A stretch of DNA of 64,000 nt, from the NCBI GenBank assembly GCA_024102915.1, contig JAGFJG010000040.1:42717-106716 (forward strand), read 5' to 3'. Below the pieces are notes generated by a model, which was not told where the DNA came from, searched no databases, and worked only from the letters and a program-made list of their open reading frames with translations. The position numbers were made by a program, and so were the translations under genes. This document shows positions 42,952 through 51,217 of this stretch, piece by piece (the first letter of the stretch is position 1; each line of letters begins with the position of its first letter). This DNA comes from Caldilineales bacterium (GTDB lineage: Bacteria; Chloroflexota; Anaerolineae; J102).

Positions 42952-44454
42952 ATGAGTGAGCAGGCATCACAGCCCACGGAACAGGAACTGCTTGACCAGG
43001 AATTGGCGCGGCGCCAAAAGGTAGAATTGATGCAGGCGGAGGGCATCGACCCCTATCCGCCGCGCGTCAATCGCACGCACACGGTTGCCCAGGTGTTGGC
43101 GGCATTTCAGGCGAATGAACTAGCGGAGGGGCAAGAGGTGCAGTTAGCCGGGCGCATGATCTCGCGGCGGATTATGGGCAAACTATCCTTTTGCCATATC
43201 GCCGACGGCACGGGCCAGGTGCAGATTATGGTACAGCGCGACGCGCTCGGCGACGAAGCTTATAACGAGTTTTTCAAAAAGCGGCTCGATCTGGGCGACA
43301 TTGTCGGCGTCACAGGCGAGATGCAGGTAACGCGCACGGGCGAGATCACCTGCCGCATCACGGAAATCTCGCTGCTGGCCAAGGCGTTGAAGCCGATGCC
43401 CGACAAATGGCACGGCCTCAAGGACCCCGAAGTGCGGCAGCGGCAACGCTATCTCGACCTGCTGGCCAATCCCGAAGTGCGGGATGTGTTCCGCACGCGG
43501 GCAGCCATCCTACGGGCGCTGCGCGAATACCTGGACGGCGAAGACTTTCTGGAGGTGGAGACGCCCATCCTGCAGCCGTTGTACGGCGGCGCTGCGGCTG
43601 AGCCATTCGTCACGCACCACAATTACCTGCATCAAGACCTTTATCTGCGCGTCAGCTTTGAGTTGTATCTCAAGCGGCTGCTGGTCGGCGGCTTCGACCG
43701 GGTCTATGAGATCGGTCGGGATTTCCGCAACGAGGGCATCAGTTTCAAGCATAACCCTGAATTCACGCAGATCGAGTTCTACGAGGCTTACACCGATTAC
43801 GATGGCGTGATGCGCCGCACCGAGGAAATGATCGCCTTCGTGGCCGAGCGCGTGCTGGGCCGCAAGACCGTGGCGTGGAAAGGCCACGCCATCGATCTCA
43901 CCCCGCCCTGGCCGCGACTTCCCCTGCGCCAGGCCATCCTCGAAGCCAGTGGCATCGACTACGACGAATTCACTGACGCCGACAGCCTGCGGGCTGCCAT
44001 GCGGGCGCGCGGGATGGAAGCGGAGTCGAGCGCCTCACGTGGCAAATTGATCGACAAGCTCCTGAGTCGATTCGTCGAGCCGAAACTGATCCAGCCCACA
44101 TTCCTGGTCGATTACCCGCGCGATGTCTCGCCTCTGGCCAAGATGAAGCCGGGGGACGCCCGAACGGTCGAGCGTTTCGAGGGCTTTGTGGGCGGCATGG
44201 AATTATGCAACGCTTTCACCGAGTTGAACGATCCGCAAGACCAGTTGCAACGTTTCCTCGATCAGGGGCGTGAGCTGGATGCCGGCGACAAAGAGGCGCA
44301 TCCGGTGGACGAAGACTATGTCAATGCCCTCAGCTATGGCATGCCGCCGGCGGGCGGGTTTGGCATGGGCGTCGACCGCCTGGTGATGTTGTTCACCGAC
44401 CAGGAAAGCATCCGCGAGGTGATCCTGTTTCCTCACCTGCGTTCCGACGAGTAA
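42952..44454 (+). CDS. lysS: Lysyl-tRNA synthetase, class II
   Basis: Charges tRNA-Lys. The 500 residues have an N-terminal OB-fold anticodon domain and the class II catalytic domain: motif 2 GFDRVYEIGRDFRNEGIS with HNPEFTQIEFYEAY, and motif 3 GGFGMGVDRLVMLFTD. AAAGGAGAGGG precedes the ATG. The greA-lysS gap contains a TTAAGGAT/ATCCTTAA inverted repeat of no clear function. greA next to lysS is a common bacterial arrangement. Confidence 0.97.
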   Translation: MSEQASQPTEQELLDQELARRQKVELMQAEGIDPYPPRVNRTHTVAQVLAAFQANELAEGQEVQLAGRMISRRIMGKLSFCHIADGTGQVQIMVQRDALGDEAYNEFFKKRLDLGDIVGVTGEMQVTRTGEITCRITEISLLAKALKPMPDKWHGLKDPEVRQRQRYLDLLANPEVRDVFRTRAAILRALREYLDGEDFLEVETPILQPLYGGAAAEPFVTHHNYLHQDLYLRVSFELYLKRLLVGGFDRVYEIGRDFRNEGISFKHNPEFTQIEFYEAYTDYDGVMRRTEEMIAFVAERVLGRKTVAWKGHAIDLTPPWPRLPLRQAILEASGIDYDEFTDADSLRAAMRARGMEAESSASRGKLIDKLLSRFVEPKLIQPTFLVDYPRDVSPLAKMKPGDARTVERFEGFVGGMELCNAFTELNDPQDQLQRFLDQGRELDAGDKEAHPVDEDYVNALSYGMPPAGGFGMGVDRLVMLFTDQESIREVILFPHLRSDE

Positions 44455-44460
44455 TACCGC

Positions 44461-46599
44461 ATGACCCGGCTTCAGGTTGCTATCATCTGGCACATGCACC
44501 AGCCTTATTACCGGCAACCCGGCAGCGATCTGGCGCTGTTGCCCTGGGTGCGGCTGCATGCCGCCAAGGATTACCTGCATATGGCGCAGGTGGCAGCGCG
44601 TTTTCCCAGCGTTCACGTCACTTTCACCATGGCGCCATCGCTAGCCGAACAATTGCAGGATTATGCCGCCGGGCGTCTGCGCGACCGGCTGATGGATCTG
44701 GCCGTTCAGAACGATTTCAGTTCGGACGACAAACGCTATCTGCTGAATATCTGTTACAGCATCGAATGGAACAATATCGTTCGACGCTATCCGCCTTACG
44801 CGGCGTTGCTCGACCAACGGGACGCGGCGCTGCACGATCCGGATGGGCTGCCTGAACAATTCTATCGCGACCTGATCGTCTGGTTTCATCTGGCCTGGAC
44901 GGATCCCAACCTGCTGGAAAATGATCCGCTGCTGCGGGCGCTGGTGGCGAAGGGCGAGGGGTTTTCGATTGCCGAGAGCACAGCGGTTGTGGACAGGCAT
45001 TTGCAGATCGTCGCCGAGGTCATCCCCACTTACCGCCGCTTACAGGCTGCCGGGCAGATCGAGCTCATCACCGTCCCCTATTTTCACCCCATCCTACCGC
45101 TGCTGATCGACACCGACAGCGCCCGTCGTGCTTCGCCGTCAATGCTATTGCCCCAACCGGCTTTTCGTTTTGCCGAAGATGCCGCCGGGCAGATTGAGTC
45201 CGCTGTCGGATTCCACAGCGATGTGATGGGACGGCAACCGCGCGGCATGTGGCCTGCGGAGGGTTCCGTGTCGCCTGAGGTGGCGGAATTGGCCGCCGCC
45301 CAGGGCATCGAGTGGCTGGCCAGCGACGAGGCGGTGCTGGGGCGGTCGTTGGACACGTACTTCGAGCGCGACGACGGCGACTTTGTCCTGAATCCCGAAT
45401 TGCTGTATCGACCCTACCGGTTGCAGACGGCGCATGGCCCCGTGTCCATCGTCTTTCGAGATCATCATCTCTCCGACCGCATCGGTTTCACCTATCAGGG
45501 TTGGGCGGGCGAGCACGCCGCCGAGGATATGATCGACCGCCTGCGGCATATCCACCATCAGTTGTCCGAGCAAGAACGCCCGGGATTGGTTAGCCTCATC
45601 CTCGATGGCGAGAATGCCTGGGAACACTACGCCCACAATGGCGATGAGTTCCTCAACGCGTTTTATGAGCGGCTACGGGATGATCCCGACCTGCGTGCGG
45701 TGACGGTTTCCGAACATCTCGACGAGTACCCAACTTCCGACGATTTGACCGAATGCGCCACCGGTTCCTGGATTCTGGGCGATTTCACGACCTGGATCGG
45801 CGATGCGGAGCACAACGAGGCCTGGAGCCGTTTACGGGATTTGCGCGTCGCCTATCAGACCTGGGCGCAGACGAATCCGGACCCGCAACAATTGGACCTG
45901 GCGCGGCGATATCTTTTCGCTGCCGAAGGCTCGGACTGGTTCTGGTGGTACTCGCATCGCAACTCCAGCGACCAGGATGCCGTGTTCGACCGCACGTTCA
46001 TCGCCTATCTGGCGGCTGCCTATGAGTCGATGGGCCAATCCCCGCCCGCCCACCACCTGCTCCCCATCCATCGTGCTCACCCGATCGCCGCTCGCCAATG
46101 CGCCTTTCTCTCACCCCAAATCGGTGCGGGGGCGGATGGCGTTGAGGCGTGGTCAACAGCCGTCGTGCTGGAACCGCAGGCTTCGATCGGCTCCATGCAG
46201 GAGGCCGGGCGTGTTCTGCAAGCGCTGCGGTACGGCAACGACTTTGAGTGGCTCTATCTGCGCCTGGAGTTGGGCGCTCCCGTTTCCAGCCAAAACCTGG
46301 AAGCGAACCTGCACACGGAACAGGGCGCATATTCTTTGCGGGTGGGGCGAGGACAGCGGGCGGCATCGCTGCACTATCGCTTCAATGGCGCATCCGCCAG
46401 CCTGGGCGAAGTGCCGTCAACGATTAGCGAACGTTCAATCGTAGTGGCATTGTCTCTGGCAGACCTGGGGCTTTTGCCCCTTTCAGAACACAGCCAACTG
46501 GCGATACAGGTCGCACTCGATAATCATTCTGCCATGGCCGAAAGGCTGCCAAGCGACGGCCAGCATCGCATCCTGCTAGCGATTGCGCCGGATGGTTGA
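44461..46599 (+). CDS. Glycoside hydrolase family 57 protein
   Basis: A 712-residue enzyme of the retaining alpha-glucanase family (amylase, 4-alpha-glucanotransferase, branching enzyme). It opens WHMHQPYYRQ, has the nucleophile glutamate in GMWPAEGSVSPEV (E267) and the acid aspartate region in FRDHHLSDRIGF, and ends with a beta-rich domain of about 170 residues. It is cytosolic by the lack of a signal peptide. The ATG follows the lysS stop by six bases without a strong ribosome site, so it may be translationally coupled to lysS. Action on intracellular glucan is inferred. Confidence 0.9.
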   Translation: MTRLQVAIIWHMHQPYYRQPGSDLALLPWVRLHAAKDYLHMAQVAARFPSVHVTFTMAPSLAEQLQDYAAGRLRDRLMDLAVQNDFSSDDKRYLLNICYSIEWNNIVRRYPPYAALLDQRDAALHDPDGLPEQFYRDLIVWFHLAWTDPNLLENDPLLRALVAKGEGFSIAESTAVVDRHLQIVAEVIPTYRRLQAAGQIELITVPYFHPILPLLIDTDSARRASPSMLLPQPAFRFAEDAAGQIESAVGFHSDVMGRQPRGMWPAEGSVSPEVAELAAAQGIEWLASDEAVLGRSLDTYFERDDGDFVLNPELLYRPYRLQTAHGPVSIVFRDHHLSDRIGFTYQGWAGEHAAEDMIDRLRHIHHQLSEQERPGLVSLILDGENAWEHYAHNGDEFLNAFYERLRDDPDLRAVTVSEHLDEYPTSDDLTECATGSWILGDFTTWIGDAEHNEAWSRLRDLRVAYQTWAQTNPDPQQLDLARRYLFAAEGSDWFWWYSHRNSSDQDAVFDRTFIAYLAAAYESMGQSPPAHHLLPIHRAHPIAARQCAFLSPQIGAGADGVEAWSTAVVLEPQASIGSMQEAGRVLQALRYGNDFEWLYLRLELGAPVSSQNLEANLHTEQGAYSLRVGRGQRAASLHYRFNGASASLGEVPSTISERSIVVALSLADLGLLPLSEHSQLAIQVALDNHSAMAERLPSDGQHRILLAIAPDG

Positions 46600-46749
46600 C
46601 GGGAGTGGCGAAGGTAGTGGGTATAGACGAATTTGCTTCGGTTGAACGATGTTTATTTGGCCGACAGTCTCGCCTGATTGAGAACTACACCTCGGCCGCC
46701 AGCGAATTCTATCAGTTATTCATGCCCACGAGGATAGCCACTCCCTCAT

Positions 46750-46778
46750 TTGACGTAATCTGGCCTACGCAATATACT
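46750..46778 (+). promoter_or_regulatory. Promoter of the B12 riboswitch operon
   Basis: TTGACG (46750-46755), 17 nt, TATACT (46773-46778). Transcription should start near 46785, some 40 bases before the riboswitch core. No gene is seen between 46600 and this site. Confidence 0.68.
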
Positions 46779-46824
46779 GCGATCTCATCTTTCAAATCCC
46801 ATTTCGCAACTCGTTCGTCGCCGA

Positions 46825-46960
46825 TTCAGTTTGGTGATGACCGGGGGAAGTCCGGTGGTTTCTCGCCCCAGTATTAGGGTCGAGATCGAATCCGGCGCTG
46901 TCCCGCAACTGTGATTGTCCTGAACGTTCAGGGCATAAGCCAGAGCACCCGGAGTTGCGT
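46825..46960 (+). promoter_or_regulatory. Cobalamin riboswitch
   Basis: Conserved core elements appear in order: GGGGGAAGTCCGGTG (46842-46856), CCGGCGCTGTCCCGCAACTG (46892-46911) and the B12 box AAGCCAGAGCACCCGG (46937-46952). These are hallmarks of the AdoCbl/Cbl riboswitch family. It controls the downstream toroid, DUF4430-like and ECF genes. Confidence 0.93.
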
Positions 46961-47017
46961 TCGATCGGAAGCCTGCGCGGACAGGGGCCGGTTACTCGCA
47001 AGAGCAACCCGCAAAAG

Positions 47018-47046
47018 AACCCTGGCCGCATAGGCAGGGTTTTTTT
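47018..47046 (+). terminator. Riboswitch-controlled terminator that also covers the ribosome site
   Basis: AACCCTGGCC and GGCAGGGTT pair with one bulged G around GCATA, followed by TTTTTT. The 3' arm contains AGGG, the only ribosome-site candidate for the ATG at 47048. A hairpin CGGTTACTC-GCAA-GAGCAACC lies just before (about 46989-47008). Confidence 0.85.
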
Positions 47047-47047
47047 C

Positions 47048-48058
47048 ATGGTCAGCAGACATTCCCGAACCGCCGCACTCCTTTTTGGCCTGGCCTTTTT
47101 GACGCTCTTCGCCGTCCAGGTTTCCGCGTCCAGCAGACCAGATCGGGAGGCCGCGGTCAGCGCCGCCCTCGCCTGGCTGCACAGCCAACAATCGAACGAC
47201 GGCAAAGTGGGCGGATTCGGCAATTCGTGCGAGACGGCGTGGGTGGTCGCCGTGACAGGCGAGAACCCGGATGGGGCTTCCTGGACAAAGGGCGGAATCA
47301 GTTTATTGGATGCCTGCGAAGCGGAGACGCCGACCTTTTTGGCGAACAAAGATGGCGGGCGCATTGCCAAGGTGTTGCGGGCTGTCGTCGCCGCCGATGC
47401 CAATCCCCGCCAGTTCGGTGGTCTCGACCTGATTGCGCTGCTCGAAAGCGAATACGATCCGGCCACCGGTCTTTATCAGGAATTCAGCCTCTTCCGCCAC
47501 GGCCTGGCGATCCTGGCCCTGCACGAAGCCGGACAGTCCATCCCCGCCAAAGCTGTCGAAACGATCCTCGTCCAGCAGCGCCCGGATGGGAGCTGGGGCT
47601 GGCCGCTTGACCCCACGCCCGGCGACGGTTCCCCGGCCACGGGCGATACCGACACCACCGGGTTGATGTTGCAGGCGTTGCGAGCGGCGGGCGAACCTCC
47701 ATACACAGCTTCGCAAAACCGGGCGGTTCAACTCCTGGAAGAACAACAGAATGCCGACGGCGGCTGGGGCAGCGACGCCGACGATGCGAGCAACAGCGAC
47801 TCGACGGCGCTCATCATCCAGGGACTTTTGGCCGCCGGGGTGAATCCGGAATCGTCTCGATTCGCACCGGGGGGTGAGACGCCGGTACAGACTTTGCTCG
47901 CTTTCCAGGCTGCCAATGGCTCCTTTTACTGGACGCATGATTCGCCGGGGGCGATCATGCGCTCCACGCTCGACAGTATTTTGCCGTTGGTGGAAATCTA
48001 TCCCGATGACATCGAGACCCCGCTGCGTTTCTATCTCCCCCTGGTCATCTCAAACTGA
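47048..48058 (+). CDS. Secreted alpha/alpha-toroid protein (squalene-cyclase-repeat fold), probable B12-binding
   Basis: A 336-residue exported protein. Signal peptide about 1-27 (ending QVSA). Toroid repeats follow, with QQ/DG-W turns at 176-185 (QQRPDGSWGW), 233-241 (QQNADGGWG) and 287-295 (QAANGSFYW), and helix motifs DTDTTGLMLQAL and SDSTALIIQGL. The same fold forms the N-terminal B12-binding half of animal intrinsic factor and transcobalamin. No terpene-cyclase DDxD acid is seen. The C-terminus ends LRFYLPLVISN, a tail I have seen on secreted Chloroflexota proteins. It starts two bases after the riboswitch terminator T-run, so it is the first gene of the B12 operon. B12 binding is inference. 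Confidence 0.85.
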   Translation: MVSRHSRTAALLFGLAFLTLFAVQVSASSRPDREAAVSAALAWLHSQQSNDGKVGGFGNSCETAWVVAVTGENPDGASWTKGGISLLDACEAETPTFLANKDGGRIAKVLRAVVAADANPRQFGGLDLIALLESEYDPATGLYQEFSLFRHGLAILALHEAGQSIPAKAVETILVQQRPDGSWGWPLDPTPGDGSPATGDTDTTGLMLQALRAAGEPPYTASQNRAVQLLEEQQNADGGWGSDADDASNSDSTALIIQGLLAAGVNPESSRFAPGGETPVQTLLAFQAANGSFYWTHDSPGAIMRSTLDSILPLVEIYPDDIETPLRFYLPLVISN

Positions 48059-48109
48059 GCAGAACCACTTCATCACTTATCACTCCATCTCATCACCGAG
48101 GAACCGTCA

Positions 48110-48685
48110 ATGTCTACAAAACGCCTGATTCTTGTTACCCTTGTTTTACTACTGTTGGCGGCGATTGGGAGCACCGTCGCCGCCCAGGGAGCGACCAAAC
48201 AGGTCGGCGTCGTCATTCGATTCGACAATGGCAGCGTCCATTCCGAAATCGTCACAGTGCCAACCGACGCCACGACCGCCGACGTGCTGGAAGCCGCGCT
48301 GATCCCGGTCGGACTTTTCGATCTGGGCTTCGGGCCAGCCGTTTGTAATATCGACAGCCAGGGCTGCCCGACCGATGATTGCTTCTGTGACGCCGAACAT
48401 TTCTGGGCCTATTATCATCAGATCAACCAGAACGCCTGGGAATCGGCCACGGTTGGCGTGGGCGACTATACGCCTGCCAATCGCTCCGTCGAAGGTTTCG
48501 CCTGGTCTGGCTTCGACAGCAGTTTCAACCCCATCGTGCAACCGCCTGTGCTCACCTTTGACGAGATCGCACAAGGCGGCACTCCGCCTCCCGCCGAAAT
48601 CCCCGAACCGGCGACAATTCTCCTCCTTGGCGGCGGACTGGCCGGACTGGCCGCCTACGCCCGCAAACGCCAAAATCGATCCTGA
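48110..48685 (+). CDS. Secreted DUF4430-like (transcobalamin C-terminal-type) protein with PEP-CTERM-like tail
   Basis: A 191-residue exported protein. Signal peptide about 1-25 (ending TVAAQ). The core has VGVVIRFDNGSVHSEIVTV, then C79, C86 with PTDDCFC (C91, C93), FWAYYHQ and VEGFAW, the pattern of the beta-grasp DUF4430 domain that caps B12 in transcobalamin. The tail PEPATILLLGGGLAGLAAYA with KRQ (165 to the end) is a PEP-CTERM-like exosortase sorting signal. GAGGAA lies eight bases before the ATG. It is probably the lid partner of the upstream toroid protein. Family assignment is from motif recognition and the riboswitch context. Confidence 0.8.
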   Translation: MSTKRLILVTLVLLLLAAIGSTVAAQGATKQVGVVIRFDNGSVHSEIVTVPTDATTADVLEAALIPVGLFDLGFGPAVCNIDSQGCPTDDCFCDAEHFWAYYHQINQNAWESATVGVGDYTPANRSVEGFAWSGFDSSFNPIVQPPVLTFDEIAQGGTPPPAEIPEPATILLLGGGLAGLAAYARKRQNRS

Positions 48686-48718
48686 GCCATCTCCCGTTTG
48701 CCGACTATCGAAACGCCT

Positions 48719-50047
48719 ATGCTGATTCGCCGTCTGCGCCTGCCGCTGCTCGTTTTGGGTCTTTTGCTCGCCCTGGGATACAGCGCTGGCAACGCCCAGA
48801 CCATGAACGAGGCCGGCATTATCGTGCGATTCGCCGATGGTTCGGCGCGTTCCGATTGCGTCAAGTTTCCTGAGGCGAGCATCACCGGGATCGAACTTCT
48901 CCGCCGTTCCAGATTCGGCTCCATCGCCTATCTCGATCCATATAGCGGCTATGGCGAGGCGGTGTGCAAGATCGGAACCGATGGCTGCACCATCCCCACC
49001 GATGACTGCTTTTGTAAATGCCAGGGGCTTGATTGCAACTATTGGGCCTATTACCATCGTCTGAATAACCAGTGGGAATATTCGCAGGTGGGCGCGGGTA
49101 GTTACGAAGTGCGGAATGGCACGCTCGATGGCTGGGCCTGGGGACCAGGGGCGATCAACCAGTCGTCCGAGGTACAGCCGCCGCCGATCTCGTTTGAGCA
49201 GGTATGCGTGCAGCCGACGGCAACCGCCACGGCGACCGCCACCATGACGCCGAACGCAACGGCCACCCCCACCATCACACCCACCCCGACCCAAACGCCG
49301 ACCACGTCAATCACCCCGACAACGACGCCAACCCCCACGATCACACCCACCACCAGCGGGACGCCGCCGCCCACATCAACGGCCACGCCAACCATCAATC
49401 CCGCTTTACTCCATATTGAAATCGAATTGACGCCCCAGCGGGTGGCGACAGGCGGTTGCGCGACTCTGACCTGGCGAGTCAGTAACGCCGAAAGAGCATA
49501 CCTGCAAATTGGAAATGCGGCCGAACAGGTCGTATCGCTTAATTCGGCGATGCAGGTCTGCCCGCAAACGGCGACGCTCTACACCGTGCGAGCAGTGGCT
49601 GAAGGTGAGTCGACTTCGGTCAGCCGATCGCTTGAGATCGACAATAATCTTCCCACAGCCACCCCCATCCCGGAGCAGTCCGAACAAAGCGAATCGCCGC
49701 TCGAAGAAGGACAGGCGGCTTCGTTCACCCCGCTGCCCGAAGGTCGAGACCCGCTGGCCGCCGACCCATTGACCTCGCCCCTGCCTTTGGTCGAAACTGC
49801 TGAGTTGCAGACGCAAACGGAACCAACGCTGGCGCCGCCGGTGGTGGCAGAGGCCGCCACGGCCACGCCCGTCCGCATGATCAGCCCCGCGCCTACTTCA
49901 AGCCTGCGCCAGATGGCGCCAGCCCCGACAAACTCACTTGAAAAACAGTCCAGCCCGCGCCGGTTCCTGGCTTTCGGCGGCTTTGCGCTCATCGTTGCTG
50001 CGTTGCTCGGCCTGGGCCTGTGGGCTTACTTCCGCCAATCGGGATGA
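48719..50047 (+). CDS. Membrane-anchored DUF4430-like protein with Thr-Pro stalk and Ig-like domain
   Basis: A 442-residue surface protein. Signal peptide about 1-27 (ending GNAQ). A second copy of the DUF4430-like core follows, with VIVRFADGSARSDC-type start, GCTIPTDDCFCKCQGLDC, YWAYYHRLNNQW and LDGWAWGPG; it has extra cysteines. Then come a Thr-Pro-rich stalk (about 165-225), an Ig-like beta domain (about 226-310), another low-complexity linker and a C-terminal membrane helix (FGGFALIVAALLGLGLWAYF). It would hold its B12-cap domain outside the membrane next to the importer. The ATG at 48719 is preferred to the TTG at 48698. Confidence 0.8.
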   Translation: MLIRRLRLPLLVLGLLLALGYSAGNAQTMNEAGIIVRFADGSARSDCVKFPEASITGIELLRRSRFGSIAYLDPYSGYGEAVCKIGTDGCTIPTDDCFCKCQGLDCNYWAYYHRLNNQWEYSQVGAGSYEVRNGTLDGWAWGPGAINQSSEVQPPPISFEQVCVQPTATATATATMTPNATATPTITPTPTQTPTTSITPTTTPTPTITPTTSGTPPPTSTATPTINPALLHIEIELTPQRVATGGCATLTWRVSNAERAYLQIGNAAEQVVSLNSAMQVCPQTATLYTVRAVAEGESTSVSRSLEIDNNLPTATPIPEQSEQSESPLEEGQAASFTPLPEGRDPLAADPLTSPLPLVETAELQTQTEPTLAPPVVAEAATATPVRMISPAPTSSLRQMAPAPTNSLEKQSSPRRFLAFGGFALIVAALLGLGLWAYFRQSG

Positions 50048-50053
50048 TCGGTC

Positions 50054-51217
50054 ATGCACGATGACTTCCATCCCTACACCTGGTTGCTGTGGCTGGCATT
50101 AGGCGCGACCGCCGCCCTGAGTACGCGCAATCCCTTCTATCTCACAGTCATCATCGTGGCCGCCCTGTTCGTGTTCGGCGTCATCGCCAAACGGCAGGCG
50201 GCAGTGGGCGGGAGCAGCGCCGCAGCGGCGCGTCCGGCGGCGTGGAAACCGATCCTGCGCCTGGCCGCCATGCTGCTAATTTTCACCATCGCCTGGAACG
50301 CGTTGACCACGCATTTCGGCGACATCGTCCTGTTTGAACTGCCCCGCTCCTGGCCGATTGTCGGCGGGTCAATCACGTTGGAAGCGCTGGTTTATGGCGT
50401 GGTGGTGGGCATGGGATTCTTCGCCCTCATCCTCATCTTCGCCACTTTCAACAGCGCCGTCGGCCCGCAGACCCTCTTGCGGATGCTGCCAGGATTCGCC
50501 CAGCAGGCGGGGGTGGCGCTGACGATCGCCGTTTCCTTCATCCCGCAAACGCTCGTCGCATACCAGGAAATACGCGAGGCCCAGCGACTGCGCGGCTATC
50601 ATGTGAAAGGATTGCGAGACCTGCGCCCGCTGTTCGTCTCGCTCCTGGCCATCGGCCTGGATCGGGCGATTCAATTGGCTGAAAGCATGGATGCCCGCGG
50701 CTTCGGCGGAAATCTGTCTGTCCAGACAGTTCGGGACAAACGGCTGGACGGGTTGGGCAGTGTGGCCGGGTTGATTTTGCTGCTGGCCGGGCTGGTGTGG
50801 CGCACAATGAGCGCCAGCGGCGAGCTCGCCGGGCTGCTGCTCATGGCGGGTGGCACCGTACTTCTGTTGATTGTGTTTCGCCGCCAGGGCAAACGCCTGC
50901 ACCGCTCTCGCTATCGCCGCTGGATTTGGCGCAGACGCGACACCGGCGCGGCGATTGCGTTGGGGATCGCTCTGGCAGCACTGCTGGCCCTGATCATGTA
51001 TTGGCCCGACCTGTTGCTCTACTATCCTTACCCGCCCTATCCCCTTCTGCCCGACTTCAACCCCATCGTTGCCTTGCTTCCGGCAGCCCTGCTCACCCCG
51101 GCGCTGCTGATGCCCCCTGCCCCTCGCATGGCAAAACGTCCCGCTGCACAAACGTCCACACCATCGCCTCGCGCCGACGTTTCCCCCCGCCCCGAACCCG
51201 TGCGACCCCTCTCATGA
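50054..51217 (+). CDS. ecfT: ECF transporter transmembrane component EcfT
   Basis: Energy-coupling membrane scaffold of an ECF vitamin importer. The 387 residues have about six helices and the two coupling motifs, AQRLRG (176-181) and DARG (213-216), which contact the ATPases. A Pro-rich cytoplasmic tail (about 355-387) is longer than in typical EcfT. Its stop overlaps the start of the ATPase gene (ATGA). Being in a cobalamin-riboswitch operon, the cargo is likely B12 or a precursor. Confidence 0.92.
   Translation: MHDDFHPYTWLLWLALGATAALSTRNPFYLTVIIVAALFVFGVIAKRQAAVGGSSAAAARPAAWKPILRLAAMLLIFTIAWNALTTHFGDIVLFELPRSWPIVGGSITLEALVYGVVVGMGFFALILIFATFNSAVGPQTLLRMLPGFAQQAGVALTIAVSFIPQTLVAYQEIREAQRLRGYHVKGLRDLRPLFVSLLAIGLDRAIQLAESMDARGFGGNLSVQTVRDKRLDGLGSVAGLILLLAGLVWRTMSASGELAGLLLMAGGTVLLLIVFRRQGKRLHRSRYRRWIWRRRDTGAAIALGIALAALLALIMYWPDLLLYYPYPPYPLLPDFNPIVALLPAALLTPALLMPPAPRMAKRPAAQTSTPSPRADVSPRPEPVRPLS

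Noticed and set aside
50797..51213. Upstream extension of the fused ATPase gene
   Set aside because: The frame runs back through ecfT, but the ATG at 51214 gives the normal ABC start and overlaps the ecfT stop as ATGA.
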